64,000 bases of DNA from CAVUAT01 sp963739545 (GTDB lineage: Bacteria; Actinomycetota; Thermoleophilia; Solirubrobacterales; 70-9), in contig CAVUAT010000011.1 of the NCBI GenBank assembly GCA_963739545.1, forward strand, positions 868,001 to 932,000, in the 5' to 3' direction. The notes below the pieces were generated by a model, which was given only the letters and a program-made list of their open reading frames with translations, made no database searches and had not been told where the DNA came from. Shown piece after piece: positions 7,585 through 15,727 of the stretch (position 1 is the first letter of the stretch; each line of letters opens with the position of its first letter). Both the position numbers and the translations under genes were made by a program.

Positions 7585-8672
7585 GGGGCGAGCGACTCGG
7601 GGTCGTCGGCGGCGGGACGATGGGCGCCGGGATCGCGGGGCTCGCGGCGGAGGCGGGGATCGAGGTCCAGGTGTACGACCCGGACGAATCGGTCGGCGGC
7701 TCCACGGATATGCAGGACCTGCGCGGCTGCACGATGGTCGTCGAGGCCGCGCCCGAGCGCCTCGAGCTGAAGCGCGAGCTGTTCGCGCGCCTCGAGGGGA
7801 TCTGCGGCGGCGACGCGGTACTCGCCACCAATACCTCGTCGCTGTCGGTGACCGCGATCGCGGCCGGAGCCGACCATCCCGAGCGCATCGTGGGGATGCA
7901 CTTCTTCAACCCTCCGGCGCGCATGAAGCTGGTCGAGGTCGTGGCCGGCGACGAGAGCTCGGACCAGGCACTCGACGCGACCACGGCCATGGCCGAGGCG
8001 ATGGGCCGCACCCCGATTCGCGCCCGCGACTCGGTCGGCTTCGTCGCGAACCGCTGCGCGCGGCCGTTCACGCTCGAGTCGCTGCGGATGCTGGGCGAGG
8101 GGGTCGCCACACACGAGGAGATCGACGAGATCCTGCGCAGCGCCGGCGGGTTTCGAATGGGGGCGTTCGAGCTGATGGACCTGATCGGGATCGACGTCAA
8201 CCTCGCCGTGGCTCGCTCCTTCTTCGAGCAGTCCTTCGGCGAGCCCCGCTGGCGGCCGCACCCGATCCAGCAACGCATGGTCGACTCCGGCCGCCTGGGC
8301 CGCAAGACGGGGCGCGGCTTCTACTCCTACCCGGCGCCGAAACGCACGCGGGCCGAGTTGAACTCGCTCAGCGGGCTCAACTCGGCCCAGTGGGAGGTTG
8401 GGACGCTGGAGGCTGCCGTGATGAACCGGATCGCCGCGACGATCGCCAACGAGGGCTGCTTCGCCCTCGCCGAGGGGGTCGCCTCCGAGGAGGACATCAA
8501 CACCGCAATGCGCCTCGGGTTCAACTGGCCGCTCGGCCCGCTCGAGTGGGGCGAGAGGCACGGATGGACCCGCGCGCTCGAGACGCTCGAGGCCCTGCGC
8601 GAGCTCCACGGCGAGGCCTACCGGCCGGCGCCGCTGCTGCGAGAGAAAGCCCGCCGCGCCGGCCAGGCCTAA
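7581..8672 (+). CDS. 3-hydroxyacyl-CoA dehydrogenase, shortened NAD domain
   Basis: 363 aa from the GTG at 7581, which overlaps the upstream stop. Features are the NAD-binding GGGTMGAGIAG, VVEAAPERLELKRELF, the catalytic-His segment GMHFFNPPARMKLVEVV and the NRCARPF motif, then two C-terminal 3HCDH domains (MGAFELMDLIG and the later GFNWPLGPLEWGE). It oxidises L-3-hydroxyacyl-CoA with NAD+. The oddity is that only about 21 residues separate the VYDPDES strand from VVEAAPE. The family normally has about 50 there, including a helical hairpin. An earlier in-frame start exists inside the upstream gene but would only add non-homologous residues. Confidence 0.9.
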   Translation: MRGERLGVVGGGTMGAGIAGLAAEAGIEVQVYDPDESVGGSTDMQDLRGCTMVVEAAPERLELKRELFARLEGICGGDAVLATNTSSLSVTAIAAGADHPERIVGMHFFNPPARMKLVEVVAGDESSDQALDATTAMAEAMGRTPIRARDSVGFVANRCARPFTLESLRMLGEGVATHEEIDEILRSAGGFRMGAFELMDLIGIDVNLAVARSFFEQSFGEPRWRPHPIQQRMVDSGRLGRKTGRGFYSYPAPKRTRAELNSLSGLNSAQWEVGTLEAAVMNRIAATIANEGCFALAEGVASEEDINTAMRLGFNWPLGPLEWGERHGWTRALETLEALRELHGEAYRPAPLLREKARRAGQA

Positions 8673-9436
8673 GCGCCGCGCTTGACCTGCGAACCGCCGA
8701 CGATGGCATCCTCGCCGCTGTCGGCGAAGCGGACCCAGGCCTTGTTGCCGCCGTCGTAGTCGGGCGCCCAGAGCACCAGCGTCGCGTCGCGTCGCTCCTC
8801 GGCGTCGGCCGGGCCGATCGAGCAGTGCTCGGCGCCCTCGTCGTCGAGCCCGCGCCAGACGCGGATGAAGGCGTTCGACTCCCATTCGTCGCCGATCGTC
8901 GAGGGCTGACGGTGACCGGGATGGATGCGGGTCTCCGGCGGGAGCGTCATCAGCCGCTCCATTACGGAGTTCTTGAGGTCGGCGAACCCGGTCGCGCCGG
9001 GCGCCATCGTGCCGCCGACGGTGCCCTTGAAGAGGACGTCCGCGGTGACGCAGTCGGTGTCGTCGACGAGCAGAGCTAGGTGGTCGGCGCAGTGCCCGGG
9101 TGTGTGGATCGCCTCGATCCGAAGATCGCCTGAGGAGATGCTGTCGCCGTCGCCCCACGTCTCGGTCACCTTCCCGTCGAGCTCGGCGGCGCATAGCTCG
9201 TGGGCGAGGAGCGGGACGCCGAAGCGCTCGGCCAGCTTGTCGACGTCGACGACGTGGTCCCAGTGGTGGTGGGTGAGCAGGACGTGCGTGATCTCGGTGC
9301 CCTCGCGATCGACCCGCTCGAGCAGCGGATCGGTGACGCCGTTCGAGTCGACGAGCACGCCCTTGCCACCGGGCTCGTCGACGATGAGATAGGAGTTTGA
9401 GAGCCAGTCGGCCTGCTCGACTCGCTGCAGGATCAT
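8669..9436 (-). CDS. MBL-fold metallo-hydrolase
   Basis: 255 aa. THHHWDHV is the HxHxDH zinc motif. Further ligands fit HTPGHCADH, DVLFKGTVGG and the late HPGHRQPSTI. This glyoxalase II-like pattern suits hydrolysis of thioesters. The ATG at 9436 overlaps the stop of the upstream class III-type dehydrogenase (ATGA), so the pair is coupled. By analogy with the mycobacterial MscR neighbour it may hydrolyse the S-formyl-thiol product, but this is not shown by sequence. Upstream in-frame sequence overlaps the dehydrogenase and is not part of the protein. Confidence 0.87.
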   Translation of the reverse strand: MILQRVEQADWLSNSYLIVDEPGGKGVLVDSNGVTDPLLERVDREGTEITHVLLTHHHWDHVVDVDKLAERFGVPLLAHELCAAELDGKVTETWGDGDSISSGDLRIEAIHTPGHCADHLALLVDDTDCVTADVLFKGTVGGTMAPGATGFADLKNSVMERLMTLPPETRIHPGHRQPSTIGDEWESNAFIRVWRGLDDEGAEHCSIGPADAEERRDATLVLWAPDYDGGNKAWVRFADSGEDAIVGGSQVKRGA

Positions 9437-10542
9437 GCGTCGAAGCGAATCACGCTGCGGATGCCGTCTTGGGCCTCCATCAGCTCGAAGCCGCGGTTCA
9501 CCTCGTCGAGCTTCAGCTCGTGGGAGATGAAGGGCTCGACGTCGATCTCGCCGGCGAGGTAGCGGTCGACCAGCCCCGGGACCTCTTCGCGACCCTTGAC
9601 CCCTCCGAACGAGGACCCGGCGACGCGGCGGCCCGTGATCAACCAGCGCGGGATGATGTCGAGCGTCTCGCCCTGGCCGGCGACCCCCGCCACGGTGCAA
9701 AGGCCCCAGGCCATGCGGGCCGCCTCGACGGCTTGGGCCATGACGCCGACGATGCCGGTGGCCTCGAAGGTGTAGTCGGCGCCGAAGCCGTCGGTCATCT
9801 CGAGGATGCGCTCGACGGTGTCATCGCCGGCCTTGATCAGGTGTGTGGCTCCCTGGCCCTTGGCGAGCTCGAGGCGGTCATCGGAGAGGTCGACGCAGAC
9901 CACGCGCTCGGCTCCCTGCAGGCGGCAGCCCGCGACCGCCCCGAGGCCGACCATGCCCGCGCCGAACACGACGCACGTGGTCCCGGGTTCGACCTTCGCC
10001 GTGTTGATCGCGGCGCCCAGCCCCGTCGATAGCCCGCAGGCGAACAGGCACGCGTGTTCGAGCGGCGCTTCGGGGTTGACCTTGGCGAGAGAGATCTCTG
10101 GCATCACGGTGTACTCGGCGAAGGTTGAGCAGCCCATGAAGTGCCGCAGCTCCTCGCCGTCGCGCGAGAGCCTCGCCGTGCCGTCGGGCAGGTAGCCCTT
10201 GTTCTGCTGCTCGCGGATCGCCATGCAGAGGTTGGTGCGCTCGTCGACGCAGTGCACGCACTCGCCGCACCGCGGCGCGAAGAGCGTCACCACGTGGTCG
10301 CCGGGCGCCAGCAGGCTGACGTCGGGCCCCACCGCCTCGACTACGCCGGCGCCCTCGTGGCCGAGCACGGTGGGCGCATATCCGGAGGGGTCGGCACCCG
10401 AGGCCGAGTAGAGGTCCGTGTGGCAGACACCACACGCGACCAGCCGCACCAGAACCTCGCCGGCCCTCGGCTCAGCGAGCTCGACTTCCTGGACCTCCAG
10501 AGGCTTGCCGAAATCCTCGAGCACCGCGGCGCGCATCTTCAT
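9433..10542 (-). CDS. Zinc-dependent class III-type alcohol (formaldehyde) dehydrogenase
   Basis: 369 aa. Catalytic zinc ligands are Cys in GVCHTD, His in LGHEGAGVVE and a later Cys in HACLFACGLSTG. Structural zinc is held by CGECVHCVDERTNLC. The NAD site is GAGMVGLGAV. HFMGCSTFAEYTVMPE, INTAKVEPG and SFGGVKGREEVPGLV are hallmarks of S-(hydroxymethyl)glutathione or mycothiol dehydrogenases. It probably oxidises the thiol adduct of formaldehyde, with the thiol unknown (mycothiol is likely in actinobacteria). A TAGGAT -10 box lies 6 nt before the ATG. Confidence 0.9.
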   Translation of the reverse strand: MKMRAAVLEDFGKPLEVQEVELAEPRAGEVLVRLVACGVCHTDLYSASGADPSGYAPTVLGHEGAGVVEAVGPDVSLLAPGDHVVTLFAPRCGECVHCVDERTNLCMAIREQQNKGYLPDGTARLSRDGEELRHFMGCSTFAEYTVMPEISLAKVNPEAPLEHACLFACGLSTGLGAAINTAKVEPGTTCVVFGAGMVGLGAVAGCRLQGAERVVCVDLSDDRLELAKGQGATHLIKAGDDTVERILEMTDGFGADYTFEATGIVGVMAQAVEAARMAWGLCTVAGVAGQGETLDIIPRWLITGRRVAGSSFGGVKGREEVPGLVDRYLAGEIDVEPFISHELKLDEVNRGFELMEAQDGIRSVIRFDA

Positions 10543-10548
10543 GGGCGG

Positions 10549-10554
10549 ATCCTA
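10549..10554 (-). promoter_or_regulatory. -10 box TAGGAT, leaderless-type
   Basis: On the minus strand TAGGAT is followed by CCGCCC and the ATG of the formaldehyde-type dehydrogenase (6-nt gap). It overlaps the 3' end of the upstream EamA gene. Confidence 0.55.
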
Positions 10555-11433
10555 TCCCGACGGCGCGGGGCCTGGAAGGCGGCCCTCGGCCGAGAGCCAC
10601 GAGCCGGAGAGGATCAGCACCAGCCCGGCGACGGTCGCCGGCTCGATGCTCTCGTCGAGGAGCGTCGCCCCGTAGACGACTGCGAAGGCGGGCGCGATGT
10701 AGGTGACGATCCAGGCCCGCGCGGGGCCGGCAGTCGAGATCAGCCAGAACAGGATCACGAAGGCTGCCCCGGTCCCGATCACGCCAAGAGTCAGGATGGC
10801 GGCAACCGGGCCGATCCCCGGCACTGAATCGGGTGCCGTCAGCAACGCAAGCGGCAGCAGGACAACCGTGCTGACGGCCATCACCGTCGCGGACATACCG
10901 AGGGGAGCGATCCCGGTGAGCCGGGTCTTGACGATCAAGCCGCCGATCGCGTACCCGAGGCTTGCGAGCACCACCATCAGGCCGCCGAGCAGGGCCGCGC
11001 CGTCGCCGCCGAGATCCAAGCCGAGCAGCACCGCGACGCCGAGAAAGCCCACGATGACGCCGACCAGCCGCAGACCGCGCGAGCGCTCCTCCTGGTCGAG
11101 ACGCACCGCGAGGAGCGCGGTGAAAAGCGGCGCCGAGGCGACGAGGATGCCGGCGAGCGAAGAGGTGATCTCCTCCTGGCCCTGGCCGATCAGCACGAAC
11201 GGGGCCGCCACCTGGACGGTCCCGACGACGATGAGCCAGCCCATTCGGGACCGGACTCCGGCGAAGGCGCCATGCATCGCGGCGACGGGCAACAGCAATG
11301 CGGCGGCGAGCGCGACGCGCGCGCACGCGATGACGGCGGGGCCCATGTCGCGCAGCCCGATCTCGATGAACATGTACGACGCGCCCCAGATCGCGCCCAG
11401 GATCAGCAGCCATGTCCACGAGCGGCGGTCCAC
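10552..11433 (-). CDS. EamA/DMT-superfamily membrane transporter
   Basis: 293 aa with about ten hydrophobic helices arranged as two EamA repeats. The first begins WTWLLILGAIWGASYMFIEIG (the WGxxF-type start of repeat 1) and the second about residue 150. The C-terminal hallmark PAFAVVYGATLLDESIEP matches the family's late conserved P...LGxxxLxE motif. It is an inner-membrane exporter or importer of small metabolites with unknown substrate. The start is the GTG at 11433, 6 nt after a TACGGT box. Confidence 0.88.
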   Translation of the reverse strand: MDRRSWTWLLILGAIWGASYMFIEIGLRDMGPAVIACARVALAAALLLPVAAMHGAFAGVRSRMGWLIVVGTVQVAAPFVLIGQGQEEITSSLAGILVASAPLFTALLAVRLDQEERSRGLRLVGVIVGFLGVAVLLGLDLGGDGAALLGGLMVVLASLGYAIGGLIVKTRLTGIAPLGMSATVMAVSTVVLLPLALLTAPDSVPGIGPVAAILTLGVIGTGAAFVILFWLISTAGPARAWIVTYIAPAFAVVYGATLLDESIEPATVAGLVLILSGSWLSAEGRLPGPAPSG

Positions 11434-11439
11434 CCATCC

Positions 11440-11445
11440 ACCGTA
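11440..11445 (-). promoter_or_regulatory. -10 box TACGGT, leaderless-type
   Basis: Minus-strand TACGGT, 6 nt before the GTG start of the EamA gene. Confidence 0.45.
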
Positions 11446-11504
11446 ACGGCGGCCGATCCACTAAAGTCGCGCGCGGCCGGAGGGAATTGGCAGGAGAGAG
11501 AGGG

Positions 11505-14500
11505 ATGAGAGGACTCAGAGGGACGGTCGTGCTCGCGTTGGCAGCCGCTGCGCTGACCGTTAGCGTCGCCCCGGCCGCCGCTCAGGTCCAGCCCTACGGC
11601 ACGAACGACTTCGGCGGCTTCCGAAACGTGCTGCCGCCGGGCCAAGGACGCAACGCGACGCTCCCCGAGATCATCCAGAACCAGGCCGTCGGGGCCCTGC
11701 CGCCGAACTTCGCGAACCAGAGCCCGATGTACGAGAATCTCGTCTACGACCTGCCGTCTCTGTCGGCCTCGAACATCGACCAGTACTTCAAGGACGGCAG
11801 CTTCGGGGTCAAGCCGGGCGACGTCGCGCCGGGGTCCCCCTACTCCCCGCGGCCTGGCGTGTCGATCGTCCGCGACGCCCCCTTCGGCGTGCCGCACGTC
11901 TACGGCACCACCCGCGGCGACACCCTGTTCGGCGCCGGCTACGTGGGCGCACAGGACCGCCTCTTCTTCATGGACGCCCTGCGCAACTCGGGCCGCAGCA
12001 AGCTCTCGGGCTTCGCGGGGGGCTCCAACAAGCGCATGGACGCCGAGGTCTGGGAGAACGCTCCGTACACGGAGGCCGACCTCGAGCGCCAGTACGAACA
12101 GATGGACGACCTCTACGGCGCCGAGGGCGCCGCACTCCAGCAGGACGTGACCGACTACGTGGCGGGCATCAACGCCTACCTGGACGAGCTCGCGGTCAAT
12201 CCCGCGCTGCGCCCGGGCGAGTACGCGCTGATCGGCCAGACCCAGGAGCCGTGGGACGAGACCCCGTGGAAGGTGACCGACGTGATCGCGACGGCAGCGC
12301 TCGTGGGCGGGATCTTCGGCAAGGGCGGGGGCGGCGAGGTCTCCAACGCCGAGATATACACGGCCGCCAAGGCGCGATTCGGCAAGGTGAAGGGCGTGAA
12401 GGTCTGGCGCGACTTCCGCCGCGCCGACGACGCCGAGGCACCGACCACGGTCGCCGATCGCAGCTTCCCCTACCAGCTGCGCAAGCCGAAGCGGATCGAT
12501 CCGAAGGCCGTAGCGATCCCCGACAACGGGTCGGTGGTCCCCGGCAGCCCCGACGACGCGACGGCGCAGGGCTACTCGCTGCCCGCCGACCCGGAATCAG
12601 CCGACCGCGACGCCTCCGCCGACCCCGCCCAGGCCGGCATGTTCGACGACCTGATGGACCAGGGCGGTGCCTCGAACGCGCTCCTCGTCTCGGGGCGCGA
12701 GTCACAGTCCGGCCGCCCGCTCGCCGTCTTCGGCCCCCAGGTGAGCTACTACTCGCCGCAGATCCTGATGGAGGAGGACCTGCACGGCCCCGGCATCGAT
12801 GCCCGGGGGACTGCGTTCGTCGGCGTCAACCTGTTCGTGCTGCTGGGCCGCGGCCAGGACTACGCCTGGTCGGCGACATCGGCGGGGCAGGACATCATCG
12901 ATACCTTCGCCGAGCGCCTCTGCGAGCCGGGCGGCGGCAAGCCGACCATCAATTCCATGCACTACGTATGGAAGGGCCAGTGCCGCCCGATCGAGGTACT
13001 GAGCCGCGTCAACAACATCACCCCCAACGCGGGCGACCCGAGCCCGGCCGAGACCTTCGAGCTCGAGGCCCAGCGGACGATCCACGGCATCGTCAACGCC
13101 CGAGGCAAGGTCAACGGCAAGCCTGTCGCCTTCTCGCGCCAGCGCTCCACCTACATGCACGAGGCCGACTCGGCGCTCGGCTTCTCGGCCTTCAACAACC
13201 CCTCGAAGATGCGCAACGCCCGAGAGTTCCAGGAGCAGGCCGACAAGATCGGCTTCAGCTTCAACTGGTTCTACGCCGACGACCGCGACATCGCGTATTA
13301 CAACTCCGGCTTCAACCCGGTCAGAGGGAAGGGAACCGACCCGGAGTTCCCGAACTGGGGCACGGGCCGCTACGACTGGAAGGGCTGGAACCCCTCGACC
13401 AACGTCTCGCAGCGGACTTCCTTCGACGCCCACCCGCAGGTCATCAACCAGCCCTACGTCACGAGCTGGAACAACAAGCAGGCCCCCGGCTTCGCGGCGG
13501 CCGAGGACACGTTCTCGTTCGGCTCGATCCACCGCTCGCAATCACTCGACGAGCGCATCGAGGCCAGCATCGGCGGTGCGAAGAAGACGAACCTGGTCGG
13601 GCTGATTCGATCGATGGAGGACGCCGGCACCGTCGACCTGCGCGGCAGCCAGGTGCTGCCGTGGCTGCTCGCGGTGCTGAAGAAGGGCAAGGTCCCGGCG
13701 GGGCTCCGGGACGAGGTCGCGATCCTCTCGACGTGGGTGCGCAACGGCGCACACCGCCGCGACGCCGATCGCAGCCGCACCTACGACGAGGCCGCGGCCG
13801 TCCAGCTGATGGACGCGTGGTGGCCGAAACTGCTCGAGGGCATCTTCAAGCCCGAGCTCGGCAACACCCTGTTCGAGAAGCTTCGATCGAAGCTCGCCTA
13901 CGACGACACACCCGGCCCGGGCGGCAGCGCCTACATCGCCGGCTGGTACACGTACGTGGAGAAGGACCTGCGTGCGCTGCTCGGGCGCAAGGTAGCGAGC
14001 CCCTATTCGCGCGACTACTGCGCCAACGGGAAGACCCAGGCCGAGCGCATCGCCTCCTGCAAGAAGCGGCTGGTCAAGACCCTGACGGCCGCGATCGCCG
14101 TGCCGCGCTCCGAGCTCTACCCACGAGGAGACAACTGCTTCACGGGTGACGACCAGATCTGCAACGACGCCGTTCGCTTTGCGAGGCTCGGCGGCATCGG
14201 GATCAGGGAGATCCACTGGATCAACCGGCCGACCTTCCAGCAGGCGCTCGAGATCCTCGGCCACCGCGGCCGCGGGACCGAGCTGCGCTGCTCGATCCCG
14301 CGTGTCGGATCCAACGCCGGCGAGCGCCTCCAGGGCTCGGCCTTCCCCGACGACCTCGTCGCGAAGGGCGGCGCCGACCGCGTATTCGCGGAGGGCGGCG
14401 ACGACTGCCTGAACGGCGGCGCGGGCGGCGACCTCCTCAAGGCGGGCGGCGGTACCGACAACGTCAAGGGCGGCTCGGGGGATGACTCCCTGGCGACAGC

Positions 14501-14642
14501 GGACAGATTCCGCGACGCGGTCTCGTGCGGATCGGGCGTCGATCGCGTCAGCGCCGACGCGCGCGACCGCATCAACAGCGACTGCGAGCAGGTCGATCGC
14601 CCCGCCACGAAGGCCAAGGAGAAGGGGCCGAAGAAGAAGTAG
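11505..14642 (+). CDS. Secreted penicillin acylase family protein with RTX-like C-terminus
   Basis: 1045 aa from the ATG at 11505, chosen for the AGGAGAGAGAGGG SD and because it gives a clean signal peptide (RGLRGTVVLALAAAALTVSV, AxA cleavage near APAAAQ). It is an Ntn hydrolase. GVPHVYG and AGYVGAQDRLFFMD are alpha-chain motifs. Ser390 in GGASNALL is the expected autoproteolytic nucleophile that begins the beta chain, and FSFNWFYADDRDIAYYNSG follows. The C-terminus (from about residue 940) has GGADRVFAEGGDDCLNGGAGG nonapeptide-like calcium repeats and ends in a DxxDxxxxDC tail and Lys-rich end. Substrates may be N-acyl-homoserine lactones, beta-lactams or lipopeptides; sequence cannot say. 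Confidence 0.9.
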   Translation: MRGLRGTVVLALAAAALTVSVAPAAAQVQPYGTNDFGGFRNVLPPGQGRNATLPEIIQNQAVGALPPNFANQSPMYENLVYDLPSLSASNIDQYFKDGSFGVKPGDVAPGSPYSPRPGVSIVRDAPFGVPHVYGTTRGDTLFGAGYVGAQDRLFFMDALRNSGRSKLSGFAGGSNKRMDAEVWENAPYTEADLERQYEQMDDLYGAEGAALQQDVTDYVAGINAYLDELAVNPALRPGEYALIGQTQEPWDETPWKVTDVIATAALVGGIFGKGGGGEVSNAEIYTAAKARFGKVKGVKVWRDFRRADDAEAPTTVADRSFPYQLRKPKRIDPKAVAIPDNGSVVPGSPDDATAQGYSLPADPESADRDASADPAQAGMFDDLMDQGGASNALLVSGRESQSGRPLAVFGPQVSYYSPQILMEEDLHGPGIDARGTAFVGVNLFVLLGRGQDYAWSATSAGQDIIDTFAERLCEPGGGKPTINSMHYVWKGQCRPIEVLSRVNNITPNAGDPSPAETFELEAQRTIHGIVNARGKVNGKPVAFSRQRSTYMHEADSALGFSAFNNPSKMRNAREFQEQADKIGFSFNWFYADDRDIAYYNSGFNPVRGKGTDPEFPNWGTGRYDWKGWNPSTNVSQRTSFDAHPQVINQPYVTSWNNKQAPGFAAAEDTFSFGSIHRSQSLDERIEASIGGAKKTNLVGLIRSMEDAGTVDLRGSQVLPWLLAVLKKGKVPAGLRDEVAILSTWVRNGAHRRDADRSRTYDEAAAVQLMDAWWPKLLEGIFKPELGNTLFEKLRSKLAYDDTPGPGGSAYIAGWYTYVEKDLRALLGRKVASPYSRDYCANGKTQAERIASCKKRLVKTLTAAIAVPRSELYPRGDNCFTGDDQICNDAVRFARLGGIGIREIHWINRPTFQQALEILGHRGRGTELRCSIPRVGSNAGERLQGSAFPDDLVAKGGADRVFAEGGDDCLNGGAGGDLLKAGGGTDNVKGGSGDDSLATADRFRDAVSCGSGVDRVSADARDRINSDCEQVDRPATKAKEKGPKKK

Positions 14643-14656
14643 TGCTGGAGGCAGGC

Positions 14657-15667
14657 CTAGGAGCCGGCTGCTTCGACCGCTTCGACGATCGCGCCGGTGT
14701 TCGTGCCCCAGTGCTCCTCGGGCGAGGGGCCCATGTCGCGCAGGTGCCACTCGGCGTCGAGGGCGCCCTTGGTGCCGCTGCCGGCGGCGGTGACCGCTTG
14801 CCGGTAGGTGTGGTCGACGAGATCGCCGACCGCGAAGACACCCGCGAGGTTGGTTCGCGTGGAGGGCTCGTCGGTGATCACGTAACCGTCCTCGTTGGTC
14901 TCGACCTGGCCCTTGACGAGCTCGGAACGAGGCCGGTGACCGATCGCCACGAAGGCGCCGCCGACCGCGAGGTCCTTCGTCTCGCCGGTCTCGGCGTGCT
15001 TCAGGCGAACATGCCCGATCTTGCCGTCATCGCCCATGACGAACTCCTCGGGGACGTACGGGGTGAGGAACTCGATGTTGTCCTTGTCGCGAGCGCGCTG
15101 CTCCATGATCTTGGACGCGCGGAACTCGTCGCGGCGATGGACCAAGTAGAGCTTGCTCGCGAACTTGGAGATGAAGATCGCGTCCTCCATCGCGGAGTCG
15201 CCGCCGCCGATGACCGCGACCTCCTCGCCCTTGAAGAAGGCCCCGTCGCAGACGCCGCAGGTCGAGACACCGCGCCCCTGGAGGTCCATCTCGCCGGGGA
15301 TGCCGAGGCGCTTGGGCTCGGCGCCCATCGAGAGGACGACCGCCTTGGCGCGGTAGGTGTCCTTGCCGACGATCACCTCGTGCTCGCCGCCGTCGGTGAG
15401 CTTGAACTCGGTGACGTCGTCGGTGATGAAGCGGGTGCCGAAGCGCTCGGCCTGGGCGCGGAACTGCTGCATCATCTCCGGACCCATGATCCCCTCGGGG
15501 TAGCCGGGGTAGTTCTCTACGTCGGTCGTGTTTTGAAGCTGGCCGCCCCACTGGAAGCCCTCGATCACGAGCGGCTTGAGTTCGGCGCGCGCGGCGTACA
15601 GCGCAGCCGTATAGCCGGCGGGTCCGCCGCCGATGATGATGAGGGTTTCGGTCTGCTCGTCGCTCAT
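14657..15667 (-). CDS. trxB: Thioredoxin-disulfide reductase
   Basis: 336 aa. FAD-binding IIGGGPAGYTAALYAARAEL is at the N-terminus, redox-active CGVC in STCGVCDGAFF, the NADPH-binding GGGDSAMEDAIF with HRRDEFRAS, and the C-terminal FAD motif GVFAVGDLVD. It reduces thioredoxin with NADPH in the cytosol. The active site is CGVC rather than the commoner CATC. No thioredoxin gene is adjacent. The leader on the minus strand includes AGGAGA and an AT-rich patch (ACTATAAAAAGTG), probably a promoter. Confidence 0.95.
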   Translation of the reverse strand: MSDEQTETLIIIGGGPAGYTAALYAARAELKPLVIEGFQWGGQLQNTTDVENYPGYPEGIMGPEMMQQFRAQAERFGTRFITDDVTEFKLTDGGEHEVIVGKDTYRAKAVVLSMGAEPKRLGIPGEMDLQGRGVSTCGVCDGAFFKGEEVAVIGGGDSAMEDAIFISKFASKLYLVHRRDEFRASKIMEQRARDKDNIEFLTPYVPEEFVMGDDGKIGHVRLKHAETGETKDLAVGGAFVAIGHRPRSELVKGQVETNEDGYVITDEPSTRTNLAGVFAVGDLVDHTYRQAVTAAGSGTKGALDAEWHLRDMGPSPEEHWGTNTGAIVEAVEAAGS

Positions 15668-15727
15668 TTCGCCTTTCGTCTCCTGTGGAGCTGGGGTCTT
15701 ACTTCACTTTTTATAGTAACGCTTCGG

